Positions 8,100 to 16,648 of a stretch of 64,000 nucleotides of DNA are shown piece after piece. Both the position numbers and the translations under genes were made by a program. How positions within the stretch are numbered: the first letter of the stretch is position 1; every line of letters starts with the position of its first letter. Source of the DNA: Candidatus Gastranaerophilales bacterium (GTDB lineage Bacteria; Cyanobacteriota; Vampirovibrionia; Gastranaerophilales; Gastranaerophilaceae); assembly GCA_944322845.1 (NCBI GenBank), contig CALUQE010000001.1, positions 202,481-266,480 on the forward strand, given 5' to 3'. The notes beneath the pieces are model-generated. The model worked only from the letters and a program-made list of their open reading frames with translations. It did not search any database and had not been told where the DNA came from.

Positions 8100-10079
8100 T
8101 TGAAAATATCTTCTATTAACTCTCAGACGAATTTGTTTAATAATCAGTATAAACAAAAAAACGATGAGAAAATTGCGGGCTCAGTTAATAATAAAATTAA
8201 TCCAAATTTAAGAGCCTCAAATCCATCTTTTAAGTCTCTGGGTATGTCAATGCTCGGACTTTCAAGCTCAATGATGCAGTGGATTGAAAGCAAAGGGTAT
8301 CTGGTGTCATTCTTGATTCAGGACGGATTAGGTATGACTGCACCGCGTGTTTGGACCGGGTTTCACCGTGACAGAGAATTAACGGGGCAGTATAATATTC
8401 AGGAGGGCTTTGAAGTTCTCGGACGTGAAGGTATAACCGGACCTTATATTATAGCGGTTGCACCTGCAGTACTTGCTGTAACAGGGAAATTCTGTAAATC
8501 AACAAATACAAATACAAGACTTATAAAACGTCTCGGCGAAAACTTTAAATCAATGATTGCCAGACCTGAATTTGACAGGGCAATTCTTAATGATTCGAAA
8601 AAATTAAAAGATGAGTTTTATAAGTATAATTTGACTCAAATTTATAAGGACACTGTTCCAAAAGATTTAAAATCTGAGGAGACAATAAATTATATATTAA
8701 AGGAATTTGAAAAGTACGATTCAAAAGACAAAAAAGCCGGAAACGAAGCTCTGGGTAATATTGTTGAAACTATCAATAATAAGATGGTAGAAAATTCTGA
8801 TAACTTATTGAATGTAAATAAAGTATACGTTGGTGAAGGAAATACAAAGGCTGCTTTCGGAACAGCAGAAACTCTTCGTGCTTTAAAGGATTTTGGCTTT
8901 GATGCTATTTCCAATAATCCGCAGGTTTCATCTGTTGATAATCAAGCTATAGAAAATATCAAGAATAATTTTGCCGGAAAACGTCTTTTGACAAATATAG
9001 CAAATGTGGTAATAACTCTGGGCGGTCTTTCAATATTGCCGAAACTTTACGCTCCTTCCAAGGTTTCTCCGGGTGCTAATACGATGAAACACCTTAAAGA
9101 AAGTAAGGAGAAAAAACATAAGGAAGCAGAGGAAAACAAAGGGGTAAATCAGGGGATAAATAGTGAGGCTAATAATGAAAATTCCGCAAATCCTAGTTTC
9201 AAAGGCAGAGGAGTAAATTCCGATGGGTTCTTTGCGAAGCTGGGTAATTTTGCAACAAAGAAAATCCCTGAAAAATGTCAGGCTCTTTTAGAGTATACCG
9301 GTTATAATTTCTCAAAAACAACATTTGCACTTCTTGCCACATTGGGTCTTCTCTGGCCGAGAGGAAAGCACGCCTGGGAAAGAGCTTCTGTTGACGAAAA
9401 CGGTAAAAAGGATATGACTGAGATTTATGAAATCCTTTTGAGAGATACCGTTTCATCTCTGTCGGTTGTATTTGCGGTTCCGATGTTAACCAAAATGCTC
9501 GTCAAGAGCTATGAAGATAAAGTAGGTTTTGTTCTGACAAACAGGGCTTCTGACGGCAAGAATGCATTTAAGAAATTTACTGATGTTATAAATCCGTACA
9601 GTGATTTGGAAGTTTTATCCGTAGCGGATTTGGATTCAATATACGGAAATATTGATTCAAAATCCAAACTTATGAATTTTTCTAACTTTGTTGATAAAAA
9701 AGGCGGAGATTTAGAAAAAATTCTTTCCAAATCGGAAAATACTTCTGTAATGTTTAACGAAAAAACATTTACGCTTGATTCTATAAAACATTTATCAAAA
9801 GAAGAAAAGAATAAGAAAATTATAGATTTGTTTAATAAGTTTGAAGTAACCGACAAGAACGCTAAAAATGAAGTAATTTCTAAATTAATGAAGGGCTCCG
9901 GCGAAATTAAACACAACAAGATTGCTAAAATGGCAAGAGGGTTGAATTCGCTTCCGGGATTTATTTCAACAGTATTTATATCGCCTGTAATTCTCGGTAT
10001 CTTAATTCCTATGCTTACTTACAGCAATACAAGAAAAGCGAACGCTAAGAAAATGGGCATTACACCGGAAGAAAAATAG
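8100..10079 (+). CDS. Large membrane protein with M-x-I-x-x-I-N start and two PSFK motifs
   Basis: The 659-residue protein is of unknown function. The start is the TTG at 8100, chosen because ggggcgg lies just upstream. It begins MKISSINSQ and carries NPSFKS near residue 41 and NPSFKGR near residue 364. Hydrophobic stretches occur around residues 115-125, 296-310, 405-420, 445-465 and 625-645, with charged, lysine-rich regions between. Around residue 345 the tandem word GGGGTAAATCAGGGGATAAAT is translated as GVNQGIN inside a low-complexity linker. Genes at 21.4-22.6, 39.6 and 56.7 kb look similar in style, so this may be one member of a lineage-specific family. It has its own promoter. No catalytic motif is seen. 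Confidence 0.75.
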   Translation: MKISSINSQTNLFNNQYKQKNDEKIAGSVNNKINPNLRASNPSFKSLGMSMLGLSSSMMQWIESKGYLVSFLIQDGLGMTAPRVWTGFHRDRELTGQYNIQEGFEVLGREGITGPYIIAVAPAVLAVTGKFCKSTNTNTRLIKRLGENFKSMIARPEFDRAILNDSKKLKDEFYKYNLTQIYKDTVPKDLKSEETINYILKEFEKYDSKDKKAGNEALGNIVETINNKMVENSDNLLNVNKVYVGEGNTKAAFGTAETLRALKDFGFDAISNNPQVSSVDNQAIENIKNNFAGKRLLTNIANVVITLGGLSILPKLYAPSKVSPGANTMKHLKESKEKKHKEAEENKGVNQGINSEANNENSANPSFKGRGVNSDGFFAKLGNFATKKIPEKCQALLEYTGYNFSKTTFALLATLGLLWPRGKHAWERASVDENGKKDMTEIYEILLRDTVSSLSVVFAVPMLTKMLVKSYEDKVGFVLTNRASDGKNAFKKFTDVINPYSDLEVLSVADLDSIYGNIDSKSKLMNFSNFVDKKGGDLEKILSKSENTSVMFNEKTFTLDSIKHLSKEEKNKKIIDLFNKFEVTDKNAKNEVISKLMKGSGEIKHNKIAKMARGLNSLPGFISTVFISPVILGILIPMLTYSNTRKANAKKMGITPEEK

Positions 10080-10173
10080 CTGCCGTTCTCTTTGATAGAC
10101 ATAAATTTCTGTTTGTTGTAGTATTAGGTTAAGCAAAAAACAGGGAATTTTACGGGGAGATTTTTGAGCAACT

Positions 10174-11547
10174 ATGAGACTGCATAACTCTTACACAAAT
10201 CAAATTGAAGAATTTAAGCCTATTGAAGATAATAAGGTAAAGATGTATGTTTGCGGGCCGACGGTGTATGATAACGCGCATCTCGGGCATGCAAGGTGCT
10301 ATATTACCTGGGATGTTTTATACAGATACCTGAAGTTTAAGGGGTATGATGTAACTTATTGCAGAAATGTTACCGATGTTGATGATAAAATTCTCAAAAA
10401 AGCTGAAACAGAGGGTAAAACTCCGGAAGAGGTTTCTACATACTGGTATAAAAAGTTTTCTGAAAGCATGAAGGCTTTGAATAATTTGAAGCCTGATATT
10501 GAACCTTTTGCAACAAAGACTCTCGGCGAGATGATTGCGATTGTAAAAGAGTTAATAAATAAAGGGTATGCTTACGAAGCTGACGGTGATGTGTATTTCA
10601 GGGTTAAGAAATTCCCGAGATACGGCTATCTTTCAAAGCAGCCGATAGACCAGCTTGAAAGCGGGGCAAGAATTGAAGTCGGAGAACATAAAGAGGATCC
10701 GCTTGATTTTGCACTATGGAAAAGGGATGAAAAGTTCGGATACAATTCTCCCTGGGGTGTAGGTCGTCCGGGCTGGCATATTGAGTGTTCCGCAATGAGC
10801 AGAAAGTATTTGGGAAGGACAATTGATATTCACGCTGGCGGCGCTGATTTGATATTTCCGCATCACGAAAACGAAATTGCGCAATCAGAATGTGCAAACG
10901 GATGCAAGTTTGTTAATTACTGGCTGCATAACGGGTTTGTGACTATTAATAAGGAAAAGATGTCAAAATCTCTCGGTAATTTCCTTACTATTGATGATTT
11001 GTTAAAGAATTACGACGCTAATACTATCAGATTCTTTATTTTGACAAATCATTACAGAATGCCGGTGGAATTTTCGGATGAAGCTTTGCAGGCAGCTGCA
11101 AACGGAGTAAAGAGAATGCTTAACGCAAAACAAACTCCGGTTGATGAGACTCTTGATATAACACAGTTTGAAGAGTATAAAGATTTTGTTGCCGCAATGG
11201 ATGAGGATTTGAATACATCAAAAGCGCTTGCGGTTCTGTTTGATCTTGCAAACAAGGCAAATAAAGATATTCCTTACGCTTATACTCTTCTGTTTAAGCT
11301 TGCTTCAACATTAGGTTTTACTTTTGAGAAAGCAAAATTAACGGAGGAAGAGCTTAATGGTAAATTAGAGGCAATAAGTGCCGATTTGGGTGAGAAATAT
11401 TTTTCTATGGAAGAAATTATTGAGAAGAGAAAGTTAGCACGTGCCGAGAAAAATTGGGATGTAGCTGACAGGATTAGGATAGCTTTGGATAAAGCCGGAA
11501 TTGTATTAAAAGATTCTAAGGACGGTACCGTTTGGGAAGTAAAATAA
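10174..11547 (+). CDS. cysS: Cysteinyl-tRNA synthetase
   Basis: This class Ia synthetase charges tRNA-Cys. The 457 residues are normal length. The sequence MYVCGPTVYDNAHLGHARCY holds the first zinc-ligand cysteine and the HIGH-equivalent HLGH. GWHIECSAMS and GADLIFPHHENEIAQSE supply the remaining zinc ligands, and EKMSKSLGN is the KMSKS loop. The C-terminal anticodon-binding region ends in EKNWDVADRIR. The ATG at 10174 follows a ggggag Shine-Dalgarno sequence. The next gene starts inside its last codons, so translational coupling with the SpoIID-like and murJ genes is likely. Confidence 0.97.
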   Translation: MRLHNSYTNQIEEFKPIEDNKVKMYVCGPTVYDNAHLGHARCYITWDVLYRYLKFKGYDVTYCRNVTDVDDKILKKAETEGKTPEEVSTYWYKKFSESMKALNNLKPDIEPFATKTLGEMIAIVKELINKGYAYEADGDVYFRVKKFPRYGYLSKQPIDQLESGARIEVGEHKEDPLDFALWKRDEKFGYNSPWGVGRPGWHIECSAMSRKYLGRTIDIHAGGADLIFPHHENEIAQSECANGCKFVNYWLHNGFVTINKEKMSKSLGNFLTIDDLLKNYDANTIRFFILTNHYRMPVEFSDEALQAAANGVKRMLNAKQTPVDETLDITQFEEYKDFVAAMDEDLNTSKALAVLFDLANKANKDIPYAYTLLFKLASTLGFTFEKAKLTEEELNGKLEAISADLGEKYFSMEEIIEKRKLARAEKNWDVADRIRIALDKAGIVLKDSKDGTVWEVK

Positions 11548-13157
11548 AATTATTGATAACAATTTTTCTGGCGGCGTTATGTTTTACTGCTGTCAGTCCT
11601 GTATTTGCAGATAATGTTATAAGAGTAGGGCTTACGGACAATAAATTCCAAAATGTATTGAAGCAGCAGGTAACAGTTTACGGAACTGCAGATTGCGAGA
11701 TTTGCGACAAAGAGACAAGAAAGCCGATAGTCTCTGTACCTGCGGATACTGAGATGACAATTAATAACGGAGTTATGGGACTTGACCTGATAATAAACGG
11801 AAAAGTCGGAACGCTCAGAGATTTTGTTATAATTTGTCCTCAAGGACTTCTTGGTGTTAAGGAATTAAAAAGAAAAGGGAAACCTGCGATTTATCACGGT
11901 GCGTTTGAAATAGTTCAGCACCCTGACAGAAAAGGATTTTATCTGGTTAATTTAGTAGAGGTTCAGGAATACCTTAAAGGGGTTGTTCCAAACGAAATGC
12001 CTGTAAGGTTTGGACTTGAAGCGCTAAAAGCTCAGGCAGTGGCAGCGAGGAATTATGTGCTTTCTCCAAGGACTCAGGCTTATGATGAGTTTAACGTTGT
12101 TGATAGTGTCGCAAGTCAGGTATATTACGGCGTAAATACAGAGGAGGATCTTTCAACGCGTGCCGTTATGGAAACTGACGGAATTGTAGCGTTATATGAT
12201 AATGAGCCGATACTGGCTCTCTATAGTTCAACGGCCGGCGGATATACAGAAAGTTATTCAAACGCCTTTTCTGATCCTAATACGAAAATGTTTCCTTCAA
12301 TTTCAAAACCTTATCTGGTAGCGGTTCCTGATAAAGAGGAGTTTAAAACTCTGGAGGAAGAGGAGAAGGCAAGAGAGTTCTATGAAACAAAAGTTCCTTC
12401 ATATGATATAGAGTCTCCTTATTACAGATGGCAGAAAACATGGGCGGTGGGAGAGCTTGAGAATGTTTTAAAATCGACACTTGTTGCCCAGTCTAAAACA
12501 GGATTTATTCATCCTGCTTTCAATCAGGGAGATGATTTAGGGCACATAAAAGACATAAAGGTCATGAAACGCGGACCGTCAGGTAAAGCGATTGAAGTTG
12601 AGTTAATGACTGACAGAGGGTGTTACAGAATATCAAAAGAACTTGTAATAAGAAGAGTTTTTCAAAAAGACGGAATTTCGCTTCCGAGTGCGAATATAAT
12701 TGTTGACAAACAGCTTGATAATTACGGTAATATTACGGATCTGACAATAAGCGGCGGCGGCTTCGGCCACGGAGTCGGAATGAGCCAGTACGGTGCCGGC
12801 TATATGGCGACAAAGCTTAATCAGCCATATTATAACATCTTGAGACATTACTATAATGGTGTAAATTTAGGAACGCTCCCTGTAACTGTTTGCGGAGAAG
12901 AGGTTAAGCAGACTTTCTGGGCGCCTATCGGAAGAGCAAGAATTATTGTTACAAATTCAACTGCGGCAAAAATTGCCGTAATGATAAACGGAAAAGTTCA
13001 CGAGTTTCCTGTGACAAAAACTATTTTCCAAAAAGATTATAAAATAGATATTTCAAGATACATTGAAGACGGTGAAAATACCGTAGTTTATTACCCGCCT
13101 ACACTGGGCAGGTCAGTTACTTTGTATGTGGAATTGGTAGAGAAATATGGCGAATAA
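11532..13157 (+). CDS. SpoIID/LytB-domain protein, secreted peptidoglycan factor
   Basis: The 541-residue protein probably starts at a TTG at 11532 within the end of cysS, because this start gives a clean signal peptide: KIKLLITIFLAALCF followed by an alanine cleavage site near residue 26. The SpoIID domain is recognisable from VPNEMPVRFGLEALKAQAVAARNYVL, the YYG strand and the signature GGGFGHGVGMSQYGA near residue 410. SpoIID is a lytic transglycosylase acting on denuded glycan strands in sporulating bacteria; homologues in non-sporulating lineages, including cyanobacteria, presumably remodel the wall. A C-terminal beta-rich domain follows. It overlaps cysS by 16 bases and murJ by 11, which supports a wall-related role. 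Confidence 0.88.
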   Translation: MGSKIKLLITIFLAALCFTAVSPVFADNVIRVGLTDNKFQNVLKQQVTVYGTADCEICDKETRKPIVSVPADTEMTINNGVMGLDLIINGKVGTLRDFVIICPQGLLGVKELKRKGKPAIYHGAFEIVQHPDRKGFYLVNLVEVQEYLKGVVPNEMPVRFGLEALKAQAVAARNYVLSPRTQAYDEFNVVDSVASQVYYGVNTEEDLSTRAVMETDGIVALYDNEPILALYSSTAGGYTESYSNAFSDPNTKMFPSISKPYLVAVPDKEEFKTLEEEEKAREFYETKVPSYDIESPYYRWQKTWAVGELENVLKSTLVAQSKTGFIHPAFNQGDDLGHIKDIKVMKRGPSGKAIEVELMTDRGCYRISKELVIRRVFQKDGISLPSANIIVDKQLDNYGNITDLTISGGGFGHGVGMSQYGAGYMATKLNQPYYNILRHYYNGVNLGTLPVTVCGEEVKQTFWAPIGRARIIVTNSTAAKIAVMINGKVHEFPVTKTIFQKDYKIDISRYIEDGENTVVYYPPTLGRSVTLYVELVEKYGE

Positions 13158-14715
13158 AGACGAGACTCCGAGTGTATTAAAAGCAGCGTGGCTGATTGCG
13201 CTTGTAACTATTGCAAGCAAGTTTATGGGGTTTGTAAGAGATATGGTTGTTGCAAATTTTTATGGCGCAACACTTGTTTCTGACGCTTATTTTTATGCTC
13301 TCCAAATACCTTCTCTTGCAATAATTATTCTCGGCGGCGTCGGCGGCCCTTTTCACAGTGCGGCGGTTGCGGTGTTTTCAAAACTGATACCTGATTTTGA
13401 TTCTAAGCCTGATGAAGTCGTAAATAAGCTTTATAATACATTTTTAACGGTTTCATTTGTATTTTTTGCAGCCTGTGCAATTTTAGGCTTCTTTTTTGCG
13501 GATAAAGTTATGGGAGTGATAATTTCCGCAGGAGCGCCGGAGCTTGTAACATTAGCTTCCGAACACTTTAGAATAATGTCTCCGATAATTTTAATCGGCG
13601 GAATAATCGGGATATATTACGGTCTGCTTATTTGCCACAAGCAGTATATTTTGCCGAATTTGTCACCTATGATATTGAGTCTTGTTGTGATAATTGTAAT
13701 CTCTCTGGTGCATAATGATAAAACAGGTGTAGTGCTTGCAGGGGCAACAACACTCGGCGCAATATGCCAGCTTGCTGTACAATTCCCGAAAATCAGGCAG
13801 ATAGGTTATCGAATAAAGCCTAATTTTGATATTAAAAATCCGCAGTTTAAAAATATTTGCGAGCTTTTATTCCCTGCAATATTAAGCTCAACAATCGGGC
13901 AGATAAGTATTTATATAGATATGTTTTTTGCTTCAACCCTGAAAGAAGGTGCATGGACTTCTGTTGTTTTTGCAAACAGAATCTTTCAATTTCCGGTGGG
14001 CATTCTTGTAACGGCCTTTCTGGTTCCGCTTTTTCCTATATTCTCACGCCTTGCCGGTGAAGGGGATTTTGAAGCCATAAAAAAATATTTCAATAAGGGT
14101 GTCGGTGTACTGTTTTTCGTTGGAATTCCGATGTTTATATTGATATTGCTGCTTGCAAAGGACGGTATTTCTCTGATATTTGAGCGCGGCGCTTTTGATG
14201 CAAATGCGGTTGTTATGGTGTCAGAGGCCTTATGTTATCTATCAATTTCAATACTTCCGTACGTATTTAGAGATTCAATAACAAGAGTCTATTATGCGTT
14301 TAATGATTCCAAAACTCCTTTTATAATAGCAATGTCATCAATCGGACTTAAAGCAATTTTGAACTGGCTTTTAATCTTGAAACTCGATATGGGAATAGCC
14401 GGAATTACTCTTTCGACCTCTTTTATAACTCTTTTTAACGCAACGTTTTTGGGGTTATTTATATACAGGAAAATAAGACTTGATTACAAATCACTTTTTA
14501 TAAATCTTGCAAAAATGACTGTTGCAGGCGCAATAACTTTTGTTCTTTGCTGGTTTATAGGATTGGGGTTTGGCAGGCTCGAACTTCCGAAATACATATT
14601 CGAGATTGTTAAAATTGTTGTGGTTATGATATTAGCTCTTGGAATTTATACTGTTCTTAACCTTATATTCAAAATGGAATACGCAAAAGAACTTTTGGCC
14701 AGAATAAAACGATAG
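13147..14715 (+). CDS. murJ: Lipid II flippase MurJ
   Basis: MurJ moves the lipid II precursor across the inner membrane for peptidoglycan synthesis. The 522-residue protein has the MOP-superfamily layout of about 14 hydrophobic segments. Family motifs are visible: SKFMGFVRDMVVANFYGA at the N-terminus, GVGGPFHSAAVAVFS and, further on, FQFPVGILVTAFLVPLFP. The length is standard. The ATG at 13147 lies inside the end of the SpoIID-like gene, so it is probably the last gene of the cysS transcription unit. The next gene is convergent. Confidence 0.95.
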   Translation: MANKDETPSVLKAAWLIALVTIASKFMGFVRDMVVANFYGATLVSDAYFYALQIPSLAIIILGGVGGPFHSAAVAVFSKLIPDFDSKPDEVVNKLYNTFLTVSFVFFAACAILGFFFADKVMGVIISAGAPELVTLASEHFRIMSPIILIGGIIGIYYGLLICHKQYILPNLSPMILSLVVIIVISLVHNDKTGVVLAGATTLGAICQLAVQFPKIRQIGYRIKPNFDIKNPQFKNICELLFPAILSSTIGQISIYIDMFFASTLKEGAWTSVVFANRIFQFPVGILVTAFLVPLFPIFSRLAGEGDFEAIKKYFNKGVGVLFFVGIPMFILILLLAKDGISLIFERGAFDANAVVMVSEALCYLSISILPYVFRDSITRVYYAFNDSKTPFIIAMSSIGLKAILNWLLILKLDMGIAGITLSTSFITLFNATFLGLFIYRKIRLDYKSLFINLAKMTVAGAITFVLCWFIGLGFGRLELPKYIFEIVKIVVVMILALGIYTVLNLIFKMEYAKELLARIKR

Positions 14716-14717
14716 TA

Positions 14718-15839
14718 TTAGAATATCGTATGAATTTTGTTTTCATTGTTTATTGTTATCAATAAATCCTCTCCGTTTGAATTTGTCATAGGTATTGTAA
14801 ATTGTGGAGCTTTTACGTCTCCTATGCTGTATGTCTGTATTTCAATCGGTTCTTTGAAAGCCTGAGCCATTACTTCTTTTAGCTCTTTAACCTGAGCAAT
14901 ATATGTTTTATTAATGTTATTGCAATAATTGGCATCTTCCAAGCCGTTATATTCATCAATTGTAGGTATAACAATGCGTTCGATAAACCTGAGGTAACTA
15001 TGCAGTGTAAAGAGACTTTTATTTATCTTATCACCATAATATAAGTCTAAGAGATTTTGCATTTTCCCCTGATTTAAATATTCTTTGTTTTTTACGGAAA
15101 GATGTCTTTTTAGATTCGGATACGAATTGCTGTGTTTTTTCATCTCAGACTCAATGTCGTCAATTGTGTAAACTTCCGGTTCATTAGAACTTAACGGTGT
15201 GTAGTTATCATTTTTATGAATAAGTTTAAAAATATTATTTATTAAATAAAAGTTTTTATTTGTATATATAAATGGCGGTGTTATTATAAAATTATCAGAA
15301 TCTATAATATTAATGTTGTTTAATTTAGTATTTCTTTTTTGTTTTGCAAGCTCTTTTATGGAATCGTCATCTATTCCTGCCCTAATCATTGAATTATATT
15401 CAAAAAAGTTCAGGTAATATTTACAACCGCTTTCATTCCACTTTAGCAGCGCTTCATTAGAAAGTTTTTTGTTACCGATAAGAGAAAATAACTTGTCGGT
15501 TAATTCCGGTGTGTTTGTATTTATTTCATTATATAGACTTGCAAGTGCATATAAGTTATCGCAGTACAGTGTGTTTATATTTGTAAATTGTGCTTGTTTG
15601 AGACTTTTGGGGATGGGGTTTGTATAAAGCTTTTTTATAAAGTTTTCAATAAGCTGTTGTTGTTCAGGGTCGTTTTTCTGTTTTGTAAACGCAATATATG
15701 AATCAGAAAGGTTTTTGTAATACTTTATAATTTTAATAGTTTCAGGGTCTGTTTTATCAGGTTCTTTCGCCGGTTCAGTTGTATATTGATTATATTTGAC
15801 AATAATGTTATTTAATTTTTCTGTTTCATTGCAAAACAT
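14718..15839 (-). CDS. Hypothetical helical protein, start uncertain
   Basis: The 373-residue protein has no recognisable domain, signal peptide or membrane segment. It is rich in Asn, Lys and Tyr and mostly helical in pattern. The ATG at 15839 has no Shine-Dalgarno sequence. The frame stays open for about 45 codons further upstream, to a TAA near 15961, and that stretch reads like protein (it includes NKFCGINYKGEHYSQDNEP), yet it holds no ATG, GTG or TTG in frame. Either the true start is unusual or the 5' end has been damaged. A GGGGTAAAT copy lies just beyond, at 15979. It converges with murJ and is divergent from cdd. Confidence 0.55.
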   Translation of the reverse strand: MFCNETEKLNNIIVKYNQYTTEPAKEPDKTDPETIKIIKYYKNLSDSYIAFTKQKNDPEQQQLIENFIKKLYTNPIPKSLKQAQFTNINTLYCDNLYALASLYNEINTNTPELTDKLFSLIGNKKLSNEALLKWNESGCKYYLNFFEYNSMIRAGIDDDSIKELAKQKRNTKLNNINIIDSDNFIITPPFIYTNKNFYLINNIFKLIHKNDNYTPLSSNEPEVYTIDDIESEMKKHSNSYPNLKRHLSVKNKEYLNQGKMQNLLDLYYGDKINKSLFTLHSYLRFIERIVIPTIDEYNGLEDANYCNNINKTYIAQVKELKEVMAQAFKEPIEIQTYSIGDVKAPQFTIPMTNSNGEDLLITINNENKIHTIF

Positions 15840-15991
15840 TAGTTCTTTTATTAAATTTTTTGCAATAATTCCGTTAGATAAAGGTTCATTGTCCTGAGAA
15901 TAGTGCTCTCCTTTGTAATTAATTCCGCAAAATTTGTTGTAAAGTTTTATTAAATCAACTAATTAACGGATTTATTTAGGGGTAAATCAGT

Positions 15992-15997
15992 TATAAT
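15992..15997 (+). promoter_or_regulatory. -10 box of cdd, placing the start of transcription at or near the ATG
   Basis: TATAAT ends 7 bases before the cdd ATG at 16005, and no Shine-Dalgarno sequence is present. A GGGGTAAAT copy (15979-15987) overlaps the -10/-35 spacer. The -35 is weak. Confidence 0.5.
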
Positions 15998-16004
15998 ATG
16001 TGAT

Positions 16005-16394
16005 ATGATTTGTGATTATGATTTATTAATGGAAAAAGCGCGAGAGGCATCAAAGATGTCTTATTCGCCGTTTTCAAAATTTGCTGTAGGAGCAGCCGTT
16101 CTGGCTAAAAGCGGTAAAATTTATACCGGATGCAATATTGAAAATTCCTCTTTCGGGATGACAATCTGTGCGGAAAGATGTGCAATATTTAAAGCGGTTT
16201 CCGAAGGTGAAAAAGAAATTCTTGCGGTTGCAATATTTTCCCCTAATGAGGATGATTGTTATCCGTGCGGTGCCTGCAGGCAGGTAATGTATGAATTTCA
16301 GGGAGAAGAAGAAATTTCCGTTATAACCGTTAATAAATCAAATTTGAATATAAGAAAATTGAGTGATTTTTTGCCGTTCGGGTTTAAAATTTAA
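16005..16394 (+). CDS. cdd: Cytidine deaminase
   Basis: Hydrolytic deamination of cytidine and deoxycytidine to uridine in pyrimidine salvage. The 129 residues are those of the small tetrameric class. The catalytic CAE motif is in TICAERCA near residue 55 and the zinc-binding PCGACRQ near residue 88, with the substrate loop SPFSKFAVGAAV and the NIENSSFG segment. Transcription appears to start about 7 bases after a TATAAT box, so the mRNA may be leaderless. It leads a run of genes on the plus strand up to dgkA. Confidence 0.95.
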   Translation: MICDYDLLMEKAREASKMSYSPFSKFAVGAAVLAKSGKIYTGCNIENSSFGMTICAERCAIFKAVSEGEKEILAVAIFSPNEDDCYPCGACRQVMYEFQGEEEISVITVNKSNLNIRKLSDFLPFGFKI

Positions 16395-16426
16395 TTTTGT
16401 TGAAAACCTGAGTGTGTAAAGTTATT

Positions 16427-16642
16427 ATGTATATTATTGAACTGTTTATAAAATGGCTTAATAAAAATAAACGAGGAGCAGGGGCTAATCCGCAGGGGAT
16501 ATATAAAGAAACATTTGACGAGTCTCCGGATGAGGCATTAACATGCAGGCACAATTTTATGCCTGTTGACAGTACAGGGAATGTTTTAGCTTGTACAAAA
16601 TGCGGATTTGTAGTAAAAAGAAATGAGAACTATAAAGGATAA
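16427..16642 (+). CDS. Small zinc-ribbon-like protein
   Basis: About 71 residues from the ATG at 16427; a GTG at 16412 would add five. The N-terminus IIELFIKWLNK is an amphipathic helix. The C-terminal half has a C-R-H pair followed 17 residues later by C-T-K-C, a plausible zinc ribbon. No further function can be assigned. It lies 32 bases after cdd and 6 before the PgpH-like gene, so co-transcription is likely. Confidence 0.6.
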   Translation: MYIIELFIKWLNKNKRGAGANPQGIYKETFDESPDEALTCRHNFMPVDSTGNVLACTKCGFVVKRNENYKG

Positions 16643-16648
16643 TTATTT

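Noticed and set aside
11532..11547. Frameshift between cysS and the SpoIID-like gene
   Set aside because: Both reading frames are complete; the 16-base overlap gives a good signal peptide for the second gene and is ordinary coupling.
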